A stretch of DNA of 64,000 nt from an uncultured Bacteroidota bacterium (GCA_902594745.1 CACJNF010000001.1:124001-188000), one strand, 5' to 3'. Positions 15,517 through 23,118 are shown, numbered from the stretch's first letter. Program-made: numbers and translations. Notes: a model not told the origin generated them from the sequence alone.

Positions 15517-16405
15517 ACGAAGGTTTATATATAACTCTAGCATTGCATCCCTATCAGTTTTAGGTCTAAACTCATGTACTCAACTTTTTAGAGATGTAAA
15601 AATTACAATTCTTCATTCTAATGATGTACATAGTCAGATTGAACCTTTTCCTGTAAATCATAATAGATTTCCTAATAGAGGTGGTTTCGCGAGAAGAGCA
15701 AATATATTCGAAGGAATTAGATCAGTCAATCCTAATACTTTAATTTTTGATGCGGGCGATATCTTCCAAGGAACTCCTTACTTCAATTTCTTTCAAGGAG
15801 AATTAGAACTAAAACTTATGAAAGAAATGGGTTATAATGCTGCCACAATTGGAAATCATGAATTTGATGCTGGATTAGATACTCTAAAAAAGAATATTTT
15901 AAAAACAAATTTCCAATTCATTATATCAAATTATGATTTTGTAAATACTGAATTAGAGGGAATAACAACTCCATATAAAATATACAGAAAAGAAGGTGTT
16001 AAAATAGGTGTGTTTGGATTAGGTATTGAGCTTAAAGGACTTGTAAACCCTGATCTTTACAAAGAAACCAAATATTATGACCCAGTTGAAATATCATACG
16101 AAATGGTAAAAGTTTTAAAGAATGAAAAAAAATGTGATCTAATCATTTGTGTTTCACATTTAGGCCATGAATATAGTTCAGATAAAATAAGCGATACAAA
16201 GTTAGCTCAGCTTACAAGTGGTATAGATTTAATTATTGGCGGTCATACACATACATTTCTTAAAGAACCACTTATTATAAAAAATAGGAATAGCGATAAT
16301 GTGATTATTAATCAGGTTGGTTCAGGTGGGGTTTATTTAGGTAGAATTGACTTTAATTTTACAAATACAAACAAAAGTAATACTAATTCTATACTTGAAG
16401 TATAG
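15509..16405 (+). CDS. 5'-nucleotidase metallophosphatase domain, Tat-type signal
   Basis: The start is placed at ATG 15509, which gives MNRRRFIYNSS, a twin-arginine-like signal with a lipobox-like LNSC near residue 23. An upstream ATG at 15488 would spoil this. The 298-residue protein has the dinuclear metallophosphoesterase motifs: HSNDVHSQ, FDAGDIFQG, TIGNHEFDAG, CVSHLGHE and GGHTHTF. It begins inside the end of the C-terminal-domain gene (ATGAATAG overlap), so the two are translationally coupled. The pair should dephosphorylate nucleotides outside the cytoplasm. Tat export would fit folding with metal in the cytoplasm. Confidence 0.92.
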   Translation: MNRRRFIYNSSIASLSVLGLNSCTQLFRDVKITILHSNDVHSQIEPFPVNHNRFPNRGGFARRANIFEGIRSVNPNTLIFDAGDIFQGTPYFNFFQGELELKLMKEMGYNAATIGNHEFDAGLDTLKKNILKTNFQFIISNYDFVNTELEGITTPYKIYRKEGVKIGVFGLGIELKGLVNPDLYKETKYYDPVEISYEMVKVLKNEKKCDLIICVSHLGHEYSSDKISDTKLAQLTSGIDLIIGGHTHTFLKEPLIIKNRNSDNVIINQVGSGGVYLGRIDFNFTNTNKSNTNSILEV

Positions 16406-16434
16406 TTTGTAATTATTTGTTTATCAATTATTTA

Positions 16435-16719
16435 CTATTTCTTTAAAATAATTGTTGTAGGTGTGTATAATCCAAATGAAAAGATAGTGAATACACCATC
16501 AATAAAGGACTGTTTTATAACAATACTATAATTAGTTTCATCACTAATTTCATTAATTACAGGCGTTTTATTTGAAATAAATCCTCCAATAAAATTGTGT
16601 TGTTTTAAAACTTTAGAATAACCTTCTGATGGGCCTTCACCAAATGTAAAAGTATGTACATTACATGAAGTTGTTAAAACAAGCAGAGTCAATAGAAGTA
16701 TTGGTTTTATTCTTGACAT
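16435..16719 (-). CDS. Bor-like lipoprotein
   Basis: This 94-residue protein has a lipobox ending at C19 (LTTSC) followed by NVHTFTFGEG. The pattern fits the Bor/Iss family of phage lambda and E. coli: TFTF near the N-terminus, the HNFIGGFI element, and a C-terminal QSFIDGVFTIFSFGLYTP block that aligns with the family's TFVNGLLGFITLGIYTP. The length is nearly the same as lambda Bor. Bor is an outer-membrane lipoprotein linked to serum resistance; the role in a flavobacterium is unknown. No phage gene lies nearby. The gene is divergent from the HMA-MauE gene. Confidence 0.72.
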   Translation of the reverse strand: MSRIKPILLLTLLVLTTSCNVHTFTFGEGPSEGYSKVLKQHNFIGGFISNKTPVINEISDETNYSIVIKQSFIDGVFTIFSFGLYTPTTIILKK

Positions 16720-16749
16720 ATAAGTATAAATTTAGGTAATTTTACAAAA

Positions 16750-17466
16750 ATGAAAAGTACACTTAAAATATCTGGAATGACATGTGAAGGCTGCAGGTCA
16801 TCAGTAACTGATAAGTTAGGTTCATTAGATGGAGTTGATGATGTTCAAGTAGATTTATCTAGAGGACAAGCAGTAATTTACTCCAAGAATCCAGTAAGTT
16901 TGTCACTAATCAAAGAAACTTTGCCCCCAAAATACAGTTTAATTAACGAGGAGGATGTCAATTTGGATACTCTTGGTGACATAACTATAAAAGCAAGTAA
17001 GATTCAACAACTTAAGCCTTTGTTTATAATTCTTGGATATATTTTCATTGCTAGCATATTATTAAATTATAAAAACTGGAATTCAAGTAATGCAATGCTA
17101 GATTTTATGGGTCTTTTCTATATTATTTTTAGTTTTTTTAAAATTCTTGATATTAAAGGATTTTCAATGTCATTTAGGATGTATGATCCTCTTGCAAAAC
17201 AAGCTCCAATTTATGGTTATATATACCCATTTATAGAAGTATTATTAGGCATGATGTTTTTAATCAGGTTTGAAGTAAACATTGCCTTGATATTAACTGT
17301 TATAGTTTTAGGTATTACAACTATTGGCGTTACTCAGACCCTAATAAATAAGAGAAGTATAAAGTGTGCTTGTCTTGGAACCACATTAAACCTTCCGATG
17401 ACTGAAGCAACTTTTATTGAAAATGCGTTAATGATAATAATGGCTTTTTCTCTAATATTTTCATAA
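16750..17466 (+). CDS. HMA metal-binding domain fused to MauE/DoxX-like membrane domain
   Basis: This 238-residue protein has an N-terminal heavy-metal-associated domain (residues 1-70) with GMTCEGC as metal ligands. Four or five transmembrane segments follow from about residue 88 in the MauE-like pattern. The membrane part carries MYDPLAKQAPIYGYIYPFIEVLLG and a Cys pair in KCACLGT near residue 217. Related fusions are common in flavobacteria. The role could be copper or thiol handling at the membrane, which is inference. A strong terminator follows. Confidence 0.85.
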   Translation: MKSTLKISGMTCEGCRSSVTDKLGSLDGVDDVQVDLSRGQAVIYSKNPVSLSLIKETLPPKYSLINEEDVNLDTLGDITIKASKIQQLKPLFIILGYIFIASILLNYKNWNSSNAMLDFMGLFYIIFSFFKILDIKGFSMSFRMYDPLAKQAPIYGYIYPFIEVLLGMMFLIRFEVNIALILTVIVLGITTIGVTQTLINKRSIKCACLGTTLNLPMTEATFIENALMIIMAFSLIFS

Positions 17467-17496
17467 AAAAAAGACCCCAATTAGGGGCCTTTTTTT
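17467..17496. terminator. Bidirectional terminator between convergent genes
   Basis: A run of A, then GaCCCC, an AATTA loop, GGGGcC and a run of seven T form a hairpin with one mismatch. It lies between the HMA-MauE gene and convergent copy D. Confidence 0.8.
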
Positions 17497-17514
17497 AAAG
17501 TAAATTTTTCTAGA

Positions 17515-18234
17515 TTAATCTACTGCCCACATTACATCTGTTACAATTACTCTTGCTGTAAAGCCGTCAGGCATAATTTCAGTCATTTTAGAGTTTCTTA
17601 CTTGTGGTTGATCAAACTCACCATTCATAAACTTTATTGCATCTGCAACTGACTTAAAAGAATCCCATGTCATTACTGTTGAATATTGATCTTCAATGTT
17701 ATTTAACTTTTGACCAACTCCCCAACTAACTCTTCCACCCATATTCTTTTCAAAGGCTGGACCCCAAAGTTTTTGATTTTCGTCAATAAATGCAGCAACA
17801 TTTGCTGGTCTACCAAAATTCCATACTGATGCAGTTCCATTATTTCTTGGGTCATTAATTGCAGATTTTACACTCCAATGAGTTAATCCTGCTCCAGCAT
17901 ATAAATGGTTAGTTGAAATGTCTTGAGGATCAATACCTAAGATTGACTTTGGATCCCATACAGAACCGTCAGTCATTTGCTCAGCTGTTTCATAGACATT
18001 AATAAAGGCATAATTCCAAGTATCAGTTCCCCCACCTACTCTATTTACTAAACCCCAATTGATTTGTTTACCATTTTCAATATTGTGTTTAGCTACTTTT
18101 GACCAGTAAGTAGTTTCAAGTCTTTCAAACTCTGCAACATTCTCCTGAGGAACGTTTACAAAAGTTATTGAATAATACTGAGCATTTAGAAACAACCCAG
18201 CAGTTAGAAATAAAATTGTAATAAAATTTTTCAT
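17515..18234 (-). CDS. Secreted protein of a four-member paralogous family (copy D, divergent)
   Basis: This 239-residue protein has a signal peptide ending in LNAQ near residue 19. Two half-repeats are easiest to see here: an ENVAEFERLETTYWSKVAKHNIENGKQINWG segment and, about 120 residues later, a NVAAFIDENQKLWGPAFEKN..GRVSWG segment. Each is a helix followed by a strand ending in (N/S)WG. The C-terminus has MPDGFTARVIVTDVMW, comparable to MPDGMRIRHLMLM in copy B. Similarity to A-C is otherwise weak, so membership is probable rather than certain. The function is unknown. Confidence 0.72.
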   Translation of the reverse strand: MKNFITILFLTAGLFLNAQYYSITFVNVPQENVAEFERLETTYWSKVAKHNIENGKQINWGLVNRVGGGTDTWNYAFINVYETAEQMTDGSVWDPKSILGIDPQDISTNHLYAGAGLTHWSVKSAINDPRNNGTASVWNFGRPANVAAFIDENQKLWGPAFEKNMGGRVSWGVGQKLNNIEDQYSTVMTWDSFKSVADAIKFMNGEFDQPQVRNSKMTEIMPDGFTARVIVTDVMWAVD

Positions 18235-18307
18235 ATTAAATTAGATTTATTGTTAATTTATTTTTTAAAAAAAACTAATATAGTAAACAATTCAACACAA
18301 AAAGATT

Positions 18308-18382
18308 ATGAGTTTTTTTAGACCTTTTCTAATTTTAGTATTTATTATGATGTTGTTTTCTATTTTCTTAAGCTTATTCTAA
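18308..18382 (+). CDS. Membrane microprotein (24 aa)
   Basis: This ATG frame encodes MSFFRPFL followed by a hydrophobic stretch to the stop. Its TAA overlaps the ATG of the CPXCG gene (TAATG at 18380-18384), indicating possible translational coupling. It could be a leader peptide for the next gene or a true single-span peptide. Length alone makes this a weak call. Confidence 0.38.
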   Translation: MSFFRPFLILVFIMMLFSIFLSLF

Positions 18383-18567
18383 TGACAGAGGAGTTCTTTT
18401 TTCAATGTCCTTATTGCTGGGAAGAAATATCAATGATATTTGATAAATCACTTTATGAAGACTCTTACATTGAAGATTGTGAGGTTTGTTGTAATCCAAT
18501 AGAGATAAAATATCAATCTGATGGTAATGATATAACAAATTTTTCTGCTATCTCAATTGAACAATAA
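18382..18567 (+). CDS. CPXCG-motif cysteine-rich protein
   Basis: This 61-residue cytoplasmic protein has two Cys pairs, CPYC at residues 9-12 and CEVC at about 33-36 followed by CNPIEI. They should form one zinc ribbon. This is the layout of the small CPXCG family, found widely in proteobacteria and flavobacteria and of unknown role. The first motif has W after the Cys pair where G is common. It is coupled to the upstream 24-aa ORF. Confidence 0.85.
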   Translation: MTEEFFFQCPYCWEEISMIFDKSLYEDSYIEDCEVCCNPIEIKYQSDGNDITNFSAISIEQ

Positions 18568-18603
18568 TCTAAATACTTTATTTTTAACATTCATAAAATA
18601 TAT

Positions 18604-19056
18604 ATGAGAGAAGAAGACATAATAAATATTCAAAAGGAATGGGCCTCAGGAATAATCAAAATGGGGAAACTATCTAATGATAGAGAATCTCTAGAGTCCT
18701 TTACTAGCGATTTTTTAGATAAAATTTATGACTTCCAGAATCAGGTACTTTTTAAACCTACCAAAGCTGCTAATGAACAGTTCAGAAACACAAAAGATTC
18801 TGCTTTTTCCTACTTTATTGCAGGTGATAATAGAGTTTGTGAAGAAGATAATGGTTTTGCTTTATCAAACTGGTCAGAAATACTTTTTGATAATTCAAAC
18901 ATTATTATCAATGAAGATATCGGAATTGCAATGGGTAATTATACTTTTAAAAATGAAACAAGCAACATTAAAGTAGAATATTCTTTTGTCTATAAAAAAT
19001 ATGGTGATGAAATAAAGGTTATCCTTCACCATTCATCACTTCCTTACAAAATATGA
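18604..19056 (+). CDS. NTF2-like/CaMKII-association-domain-like protein
   Basis: This 150-residue cytoplasmic protein has an amphipathic N-terminal helix region and a series of strands, ending with KVILHHSSLPYKI. The HHSSLP ending is typical of NTF2-like proteins related to the CaMKII association domain. Residues 75-100 contain SNWSEILFDNSNI. It overlaps the aldo/keto reductase gene by 4 bp (ATGA), so the two are translated together. The catalytic role is unknown. Confidence 0.65.
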   Translation: MREEDIINIQKEWASGIIKMGKLSNDRESLESFTSDFLDKIYDFQNQVLFKPTKAANEQFRNTKDSAFSYFIAGDNRVCEEDNGFALSNWSEILFDNSNIIINEDIGIAMGNYTFKNETSNIKVEYSFVYKKYGDEIKVILHHSSLPYKI

Positions 19057-19907
19057 ATCTATCAAGAATAATTTCAGGAACTATGAACTGGGGATCTTGG
19101 GGAGCTAATTACTCATCCAAGGAAATCTCAGAATTAATTAGGTGTGCATATGAAAATGGAATTAATTCATTTGACCATGCAGATATTTACGGAGGCTATA
19201 CTACTGAAGAAACATTTGGAGAAGCTTTTAAATTATCTGGAATAGAACGTGAAAAAGTCATTTTTATTTCAAAATGTGGTATTATGTATCCATGCAAAAA
19301 GCTTCAAATTGATGTAAAACACTATGATTATTCCAAAAGCCATATAATTAAGTCTGTAGAAAACTCACTAAATAATCTAAATACTGATTATCTTGATTCC
19401 CTATTATTGCATAGGCCAAGTCCAATAATGGATATCAATGAAATTGGTGATGCTGTAGATTACCTGATGGATAAAAAAATGATTAAATCATTTGGAGTAT
19501 CCAACTTCACAGTTTCTCAGATGTCGCTGATCGAAAAACATTTGAAAATATCATTTAATCAAATTAATTTTTCTTTAACTAACTATGAACCCATGTTTGA
19601 TGGGACACTTGATTATATGCAAATAAATAATATTAAACCAATGGCATATAGTCCTCTTGGCAACTTTTTTTCATCAGATAACAAGCTTTTAATTGAGAAG
19701 ATTAAGAAAATGTGCTCAAAATATTCATGTAGTCAAGATGAAATCTTAATAAGTTGGATACTTAAGCATGAATCAAAAATTTACCCAGTAATTGGAACTA
19801 CAAAAAAAGACAGAATAATAAGGTCATCTAAGGTCGAAGATATTGAAATTGAATTAATAGACTGGTTTGAACTATTAGAAGCAAGTATGGGCAAAAGATT
19901 GCCTTAG
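19053..19907 (+). CDS. Aldo/keto reductase
   Basis: This 284-residue NADPH-type oxidoreductase has the AKR catalytic tetrad: the Asp and Tyr in FDHADIYGGY near residues 41-50, the Lys in ISKCG near 76, and the His in LLLHRP near 115. The GVSNF block near 152 and the C-terminal cofactor-binding PVIGTTKKDRI near residue 250 are also typical. It most resembles the YdhF-type subgroup. The substrate is unknown. It overlaps the preceding NTF2-like gene by 4 bp and the convergent CotH gene by 4 bp. Confidence 0.93.
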   Translation: MNLSRIISGTMNWGSWGANYSSKEISELIRCAYENGINSFDHADIYGGYTTEETFGEAFKLSGIEREKVIFISKCGIMYPCKKLQIDVKHYDYSKSHIIKSVENSLNNLNTDYLDSLLLHRPSPIMDINEIGDAVDYLMDKKMIKSFGVSNFTVSQMSLIEKHLKISFNQINFSLTNYEPMFDGTLDYMQINNIKPMAYSPLGNFFSSDNKLLIEKIKKMCSKYSCSQDEILISWILKHESKIYPVIGTTKKDRIIRSSKVEDIEIELIDWFELLEASMGKRLP

Positions 19908-21301
19908 AAGTTGTTTATTTGACCATCCATCCAATTTAATCTCTGAGATATCCACCCCTTTAGAAAATCAATTTCTGAATCATGTGTGGCTCCTATAAAG
20001 TAGTTTGGCCATACATATTGCCCAAGAATTGGCCATTTATAAAAATTTTGACTAATTGCCTTATTTGAATTAAGATATTCAACGTAAGAATCAATTTGGC
20101 TATCAATAGCCACATTACTAAGTTTTGTTGATCTATATAATTGCCACTTATCCTTAAGTCTTTGCTTGAAATATACACTTTCCATAAGCCTTCTCCACCA
20201 AAATGGAACCTGCCAAATGTCACCAGGACAAATAGAATTAAAATTATAAAGCCAACCTTGAGTATTAGCCGCATCACAATAATCAGCATTCCCAAAAGCA
20301 AGATTAAAATCCCATATAGGACCCATCTTAATTTTTTGATCTATATCTACATTTATATATGTGCTAAGCCTATATCCGTCAATGTTCTTTGTAATCTCGT
20401 TAATTATAAAAAAGTCAATAAATGAATCAATATCAATTAGTGACTGATAGCCTGTATCAGCATTATCAAAATTGTCAGATGCTAAAACTGTTTCAAATTG
20501 ATTAATAATTGAAGAAATATGGTCTTTCTGGTTATTGAAAATTTCTTCTGGTTTTGGGTAGTGATAAATAAAATATATTGGTGAGTCATCTGAAAGGTAT
20601 CCGTTTTCATCATAGGTAGATCTAAACGAAAATGAATCCTCATAACATGTATTACAACTCCCACCATCACTGGTAGGCTTATCAATTTTAATTATATAAC
20701 CGCCTTCAACATTATCATCTTCAAGCTTTGCAATATTAACCCGATTCTCATCTCTTTTAATTTTTTCCATTAAAACATATAGACCTTTATAATCATTATT
20801 TATATATAAATTATAAAATTTCACATTGCTTGCTTTATATCCAATTATGTTAGATAGATCGAAAGTTAACTTATTTCTAATAAGAGATTTATCTGAATAA
20901 GGTCCATAGAGAATCCAATCTTCTTCCTCAGGAAATCCACCAAGGCTTACATCAATATCTTCTGACCAGTCAGAACTTCTTGTCTCAAAACCGTATGATT
21001 TTTTTGGAAACATTTGAGATGAACTACCTCTAATTTCAATACCAATTTTATAATTAGTTTCATTTTTATTCTCAATAACAGCTAGGTTAGCATTGATCTT
21101 TGGTTCATCAACTATTTGCTGCCCATTAGTTGATATCATCATAGATGGAAAGTTGTTTTCCTCAGTTTCATTTTCATAAAAAGTAATTACCTCAGATTCA
21201 ATATTTGATAAATCAAGCTTCTCAGGACCGCTACAGGATATAAAAAAGAAACTTAGTGTAAAAAAAAATATATATTTAATCAGATTGGAATAACTCATCA
21301 T
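19904..21301 (-). CDS. CotH kinase family lipoprotein
   Basis: This 465-residue protein has a lipobox ending at C23 (FFISC). The CotH fold is visible: IEIRGSSSQMFPKKSYGFE near residue 93, WILYGPYSDKSLIRN near 128, GLYVLMEKIKRDENRV near 170, and the metal-binding KMGPIWDFNLAFGN near residue 330. CotH proteins are atypical secreted kinases, best known from Bacillus spores, and occur as lipoproteins in other bacteria. Cellulosome- and surface-linked roles are suggested elsewhere. It overlaps the pterin dehydratase gene by 26 bp. The target here is unknown. Confidence 0.88.
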   Translation of the reverse strand: MMSYSNLIKYIFFFTLSFFFISCSGPEKLDLSNIESEVITFYENETEENNFPSMMISTNGQQIVDEPKINANLAVIENKNETNYKIGIEIRGSSSQMFPKKSYGFETRSSDWSEDIDVSLGGFPEEEDWILYGPYSDKSLIRNKLTFDLSNIIGYKASNVKFYNLYINNDYKGLYVLMEKIKRDENRVNIAKLEDDNVEGGYIIKIDKPTSDGGSCNTCYEDSFSFRSTYDENGYLSDDSPIYFIYHYPKPEEIFNNQKDHISSIINQFETVLASDNFDNADTGYQSLIDIDSFIDFFIINEITKNIDGYRLSTYINVDIDQKIKMGPIWDFNLAFGNADYCDAANTQGWLYNFNSICPGDIWQVPFWWRRLMESVYFKQRLKDKWQLYRSTKLSNVAIDSQIDSYVEYLNSNKAISQNFYKWPILGQYVWPNYFIGATHDSEIDFLKGWISQRLNWMDGQINNF

Positions 21302-21575
21302 AAGTGTCTTCTATAAAATTTGCTAACTCAAAATCTAGAACTGTAATTCCTCCAACGCTATGGGTTGACAACTCAAATTCAATGGTATCATAGTCAATTA
21401 TCATCTTTGGGTGATGATCAATTTGTTCAGATTTGTCAGACACCAAATTTGAAAAGCTCATAACATCCATAAAAGAGTTTAGTTTATAAACTCTAGACAA
21501 TAAATTATCTTTGAGGTTCCAATTATTTAGTTTAATTAGTTCAGCTTCAATTTGGGTAGTAGTTAATTTGTCCAA
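21276..21575 (-). CDS. phhB: 4a-hydroxytetrahydrobiopterin (pterin-4a-carbinolamine) dehydratase
   Basis: This 99-residue cytoplasmic protein uses TTG at 21575 as start. It has the family signature: the DHHPKM pair of His near residue 53, then FELSTHSVGGITVLDFELA near 68-87. The enzyme dehydrates 4a-hydroxytetrahydropterin during aromatic amino-acid hydroxylation or molybdopterin-related chemistry. No phenylalanine hydroxylase is in the window. The TTG lies one base after the stop of the 64-aa membrane gene, so translation is probably coupled. Confidence 0.92.
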   Translation of the reverse strand: MDKLTTTQIEAELIKLNNWNLKDNLLSRVYKLNSFMDVMSFSNLVSDKSEQIDHHPKMIIDYDTIEFELSTHSVGGITVLDFELANFIEDTYDELFQSD

Positions 21576-21576
21576 G

Positions 21577-21771
21577 TTATTTTGAATTTAGATATTTCCA
21601 AATATAATATATAGGTATTAATATTACTGCAAAGATTATTGCATAAAAAAGGAAATATGCAATCAATATTAATATAAAACACACGAATATAATTCTAATG
21701 ATAATAGACAATAATGGATTAGACATGATATCATAGTAAGCATTAATCACTAAGTCCTTTAACTTTTCCAT
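21577..21771 (-). CDS. Small membrane protein (64 aa)
   Basis: This 64-residue protein has an amphipathic N-terminal helix (MEKLKDLVINAYYDIMSNPL), two closely spaced hydrophobic segments and a polar tail (WKYLNSK). It sits between the DNA glycosylase gene (18 bp upstream) and phhB (1 bp downstream) in one direction. The family is not recognised. Confidence 0.5.
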   Translation of the reverse strand: MEKLKDLVINAYYDIMSNPLLSIIIRIIFVCFILILIAYFLFYAIIFAVILIPIYYIWKYLNSK

Positions 21772-21789
21772 TAGAGTAAAATTAATACA

Positions 21790-22413
21790 TTATAAGTAAA
21801 AATAACCTTCCTCTATGGATTTCCATAAAAGAAGTGAGGCAACAGTTTTATATGGTGACCAAGAGTCAATTAATTTGTCAACATCATTTGTTTGTTTTAA
21901 ATCAATATTATAATTTCTTTTTATGCTATTCATAAGTGCAAGATCACCTTTAGAAAAGATGTCAATTCTAAGAAGTACAAACATTAGAAACATTTCTGAT
22001 GACCACATACCAATACCTTTTATTTTTGTTAACTCTGTAATCACATTCTCACTAGAGGCAGATTTGAAGTCAAAACTTGAAGAATCAAAATATTCGTAGA
22101 CGTTCTTGATGTATTCTGCTTTTCTATATGAGACACCTACTGATTTCAGTTCGTTTAAATCAATATTAAGAACCTCATTATTACTTAAGTTGGTAATTTT
22201 TAATTTAAATCTCTCTTTAATCTTAATTGCAGCTTTAAAACTGACTTGTTGTTCGATTATTAGATAAGAAAGTGCTTTTGCAAAATTATCATCTTGCCTT
22301 TCGTTAATATCAATTTCATTTGAGAATCTATCAATAAGAAATTTTAAACATTCATCTTTAGAGAGGAAACTATAAGCTTTTTTTAACGTTTGAGGGTTGA
22401 GTTCCATATTCAA
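21790..22413 (-). CDS. DNA-3-methyladenine glycosylase II-like (HhH-GPD) protein
   Basis: This 207-residue protein has the HhH-GPD core. QQVSFKAA near residue 55 corresponds to the family's QQ(I/V)S element. The helix-hairpin-helix is KIKGIGMWSSEMFLMF near 130-145, and the catalytic Asp is D157 in SKGDLAL. AlkA-type enzymes excise alkylated bases in base-excision repair. A second ATG at 22407 gives MELN and is also possible. No N-terminal AlkA beta-domain is present, which is normal for the short form. Confidence 0.88.
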   Translation of the reverse strand: MNMELNPQTLKKAYSFLSKDECLKFLIDRFSNEIDINERQDDNFAKALSYLIIEQQVSFKAAIKIKERFKLKITNLSNNEVLNIDLNELKSVGVSYRKAEYIKNVYEYFDSSSFDFKSASSENVITELTKIKGIGMWSSEMFLMFVLLRIDIFSKGDLALMNSIKRNYNIDLKQTNDVDKLIDSWSPYKTVASLLLWKSIEEGYFYL

Positions 22414-22421
22414 AAAAAAAC

Positions 22422-22429
22422 GATATTTG
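22422..22429 (+). promoter_or_regulatory. Candidate -7 element of the DUF411 gene
   Basis: GATATTTG matches TAnnTTTG except at the first base. The DUF411 ATG lies 4 bases downstream, so the transcript would be nearly leaderless. The gap to the divergent glycosylase gene is only about 20 bp, so promoters for both genes must overlap each other or the coding regions. Confidence 0.3.
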
Positions 22430-22433
22430 CATT

Positions 22434-22871
22434 ATGAAAAAAATAATTTTAACATTATCACTTCTTCTTTTTGCTTGTAACCAAGATACAAAAGAAAAAC
22501 TTGTAGTATATCAATCTCCAACATGTGGATGTTGTTCAGGATGGGTAGCAAATATGGAACAAAATGGTTTTAATGTAGAAGCCATTAAGACAAATGACAT
22601 GTATAACACTAAAGTTAATGCTGGCATTGATATGAGTTTATCATCATGCCACACTGGTTTTATTTCAGGTTATTTTATTGAAGGTCACGTTCCTCATGAT
22701 GCAATAACTAAGCTGTTAGCTGAAAAGCCGGATATCAAAGGTATTACAGTTCCTGGAATGCCTGCTGGTATTAATGTTCCTGGAATGGAAGTATCTGATG
22801 AAAGAGCAAAGTTTGATGTACTTGCAGTAAATAATGATGGATCAACTTTTATTTGGAAACAGTACGAATAA
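22434..22871 (+). CDS. DUF411 metal-binding lipoprotein
   Basis: This 145-residue protein has a lipobox at C15 (LLLFAC). DUF411 features are all visible: the redox/metal motif TCGCC at 30-34, SCHT at 71-74, and GHVP at 84-87. It also has VPGMPAGI and a C-terminal FDVLAV..G element. DUF411 proteins are linked to copper handling. The gene next downstream starts one base after this stop with GTG, so the two form an operon. Confidence 0.93.
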   Translation: MKKIILTLSLLLFACNQDTKEKLVVYQSPTCGCCSGWVANMEQNGFNVEAIKTNDMYNTKVNAGIDMSLSSCHTGFISGYFIEGHVPHDAITKLLAEKPDIKGITVPGMPAGINVPGMEVSDERAKFDVLAVNNDGSTFIWKQYE

Positions 22872-22872
22872 A

Positions 22873-23118
22873 GTGAGATTTTTTTATTTAGCAACTTTAT
22901 CACTGATTATTTTCTCTTGTAGTAAAAAAGAAAGATGCTATACGATTGAGGGAAAAAAGATTATTAATGGCGAATTCTACTTTCTATTAGATAATGACAT
23001 GGATTATCAAACTTCAAACAACACTTTAAGTAGTGGTGTTCCTGATCCTTATGGAACAGGTAAGGTAGATGAAGAAACATATAATTCAGTTGCAGTTGGA
23101 GATAAATATTGCTTGTAA
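22873..23118 (+). CDS. Small lipoprotein of unknown function
   Basis: The GTG at 22873 is chosen as start since it gives MRFFYLATLSLIIFSCS, a good lipoprotein signal, right after the DUF411 stop. A longer frame from ATG 22834 would overlap DUF411 and misplace the signal. The 81-residue product has few features: a charged KKERC after the lipobox, a DNDMDYQTSNNTLSSG segment, and a terminal YCL. It may assist the copper-type DUF411 protein, which is only a guess from position. Confidence 0.6.
   Translation: MRFFYLATLSLIIFSCSKKERCYTIEGKKIINGEFYFLLDNDMDYQTSNNTLSSGVPDPYGTGKVDEETYNSVAVGDKYCL

Noticed and set aside
22834-22872. ATG start of the small lipoprotein inside the DUF411 gene
   Set aside because: The GTG at 22873 directly after the DUF411 stop gives a proper lipobox at a normal distance.
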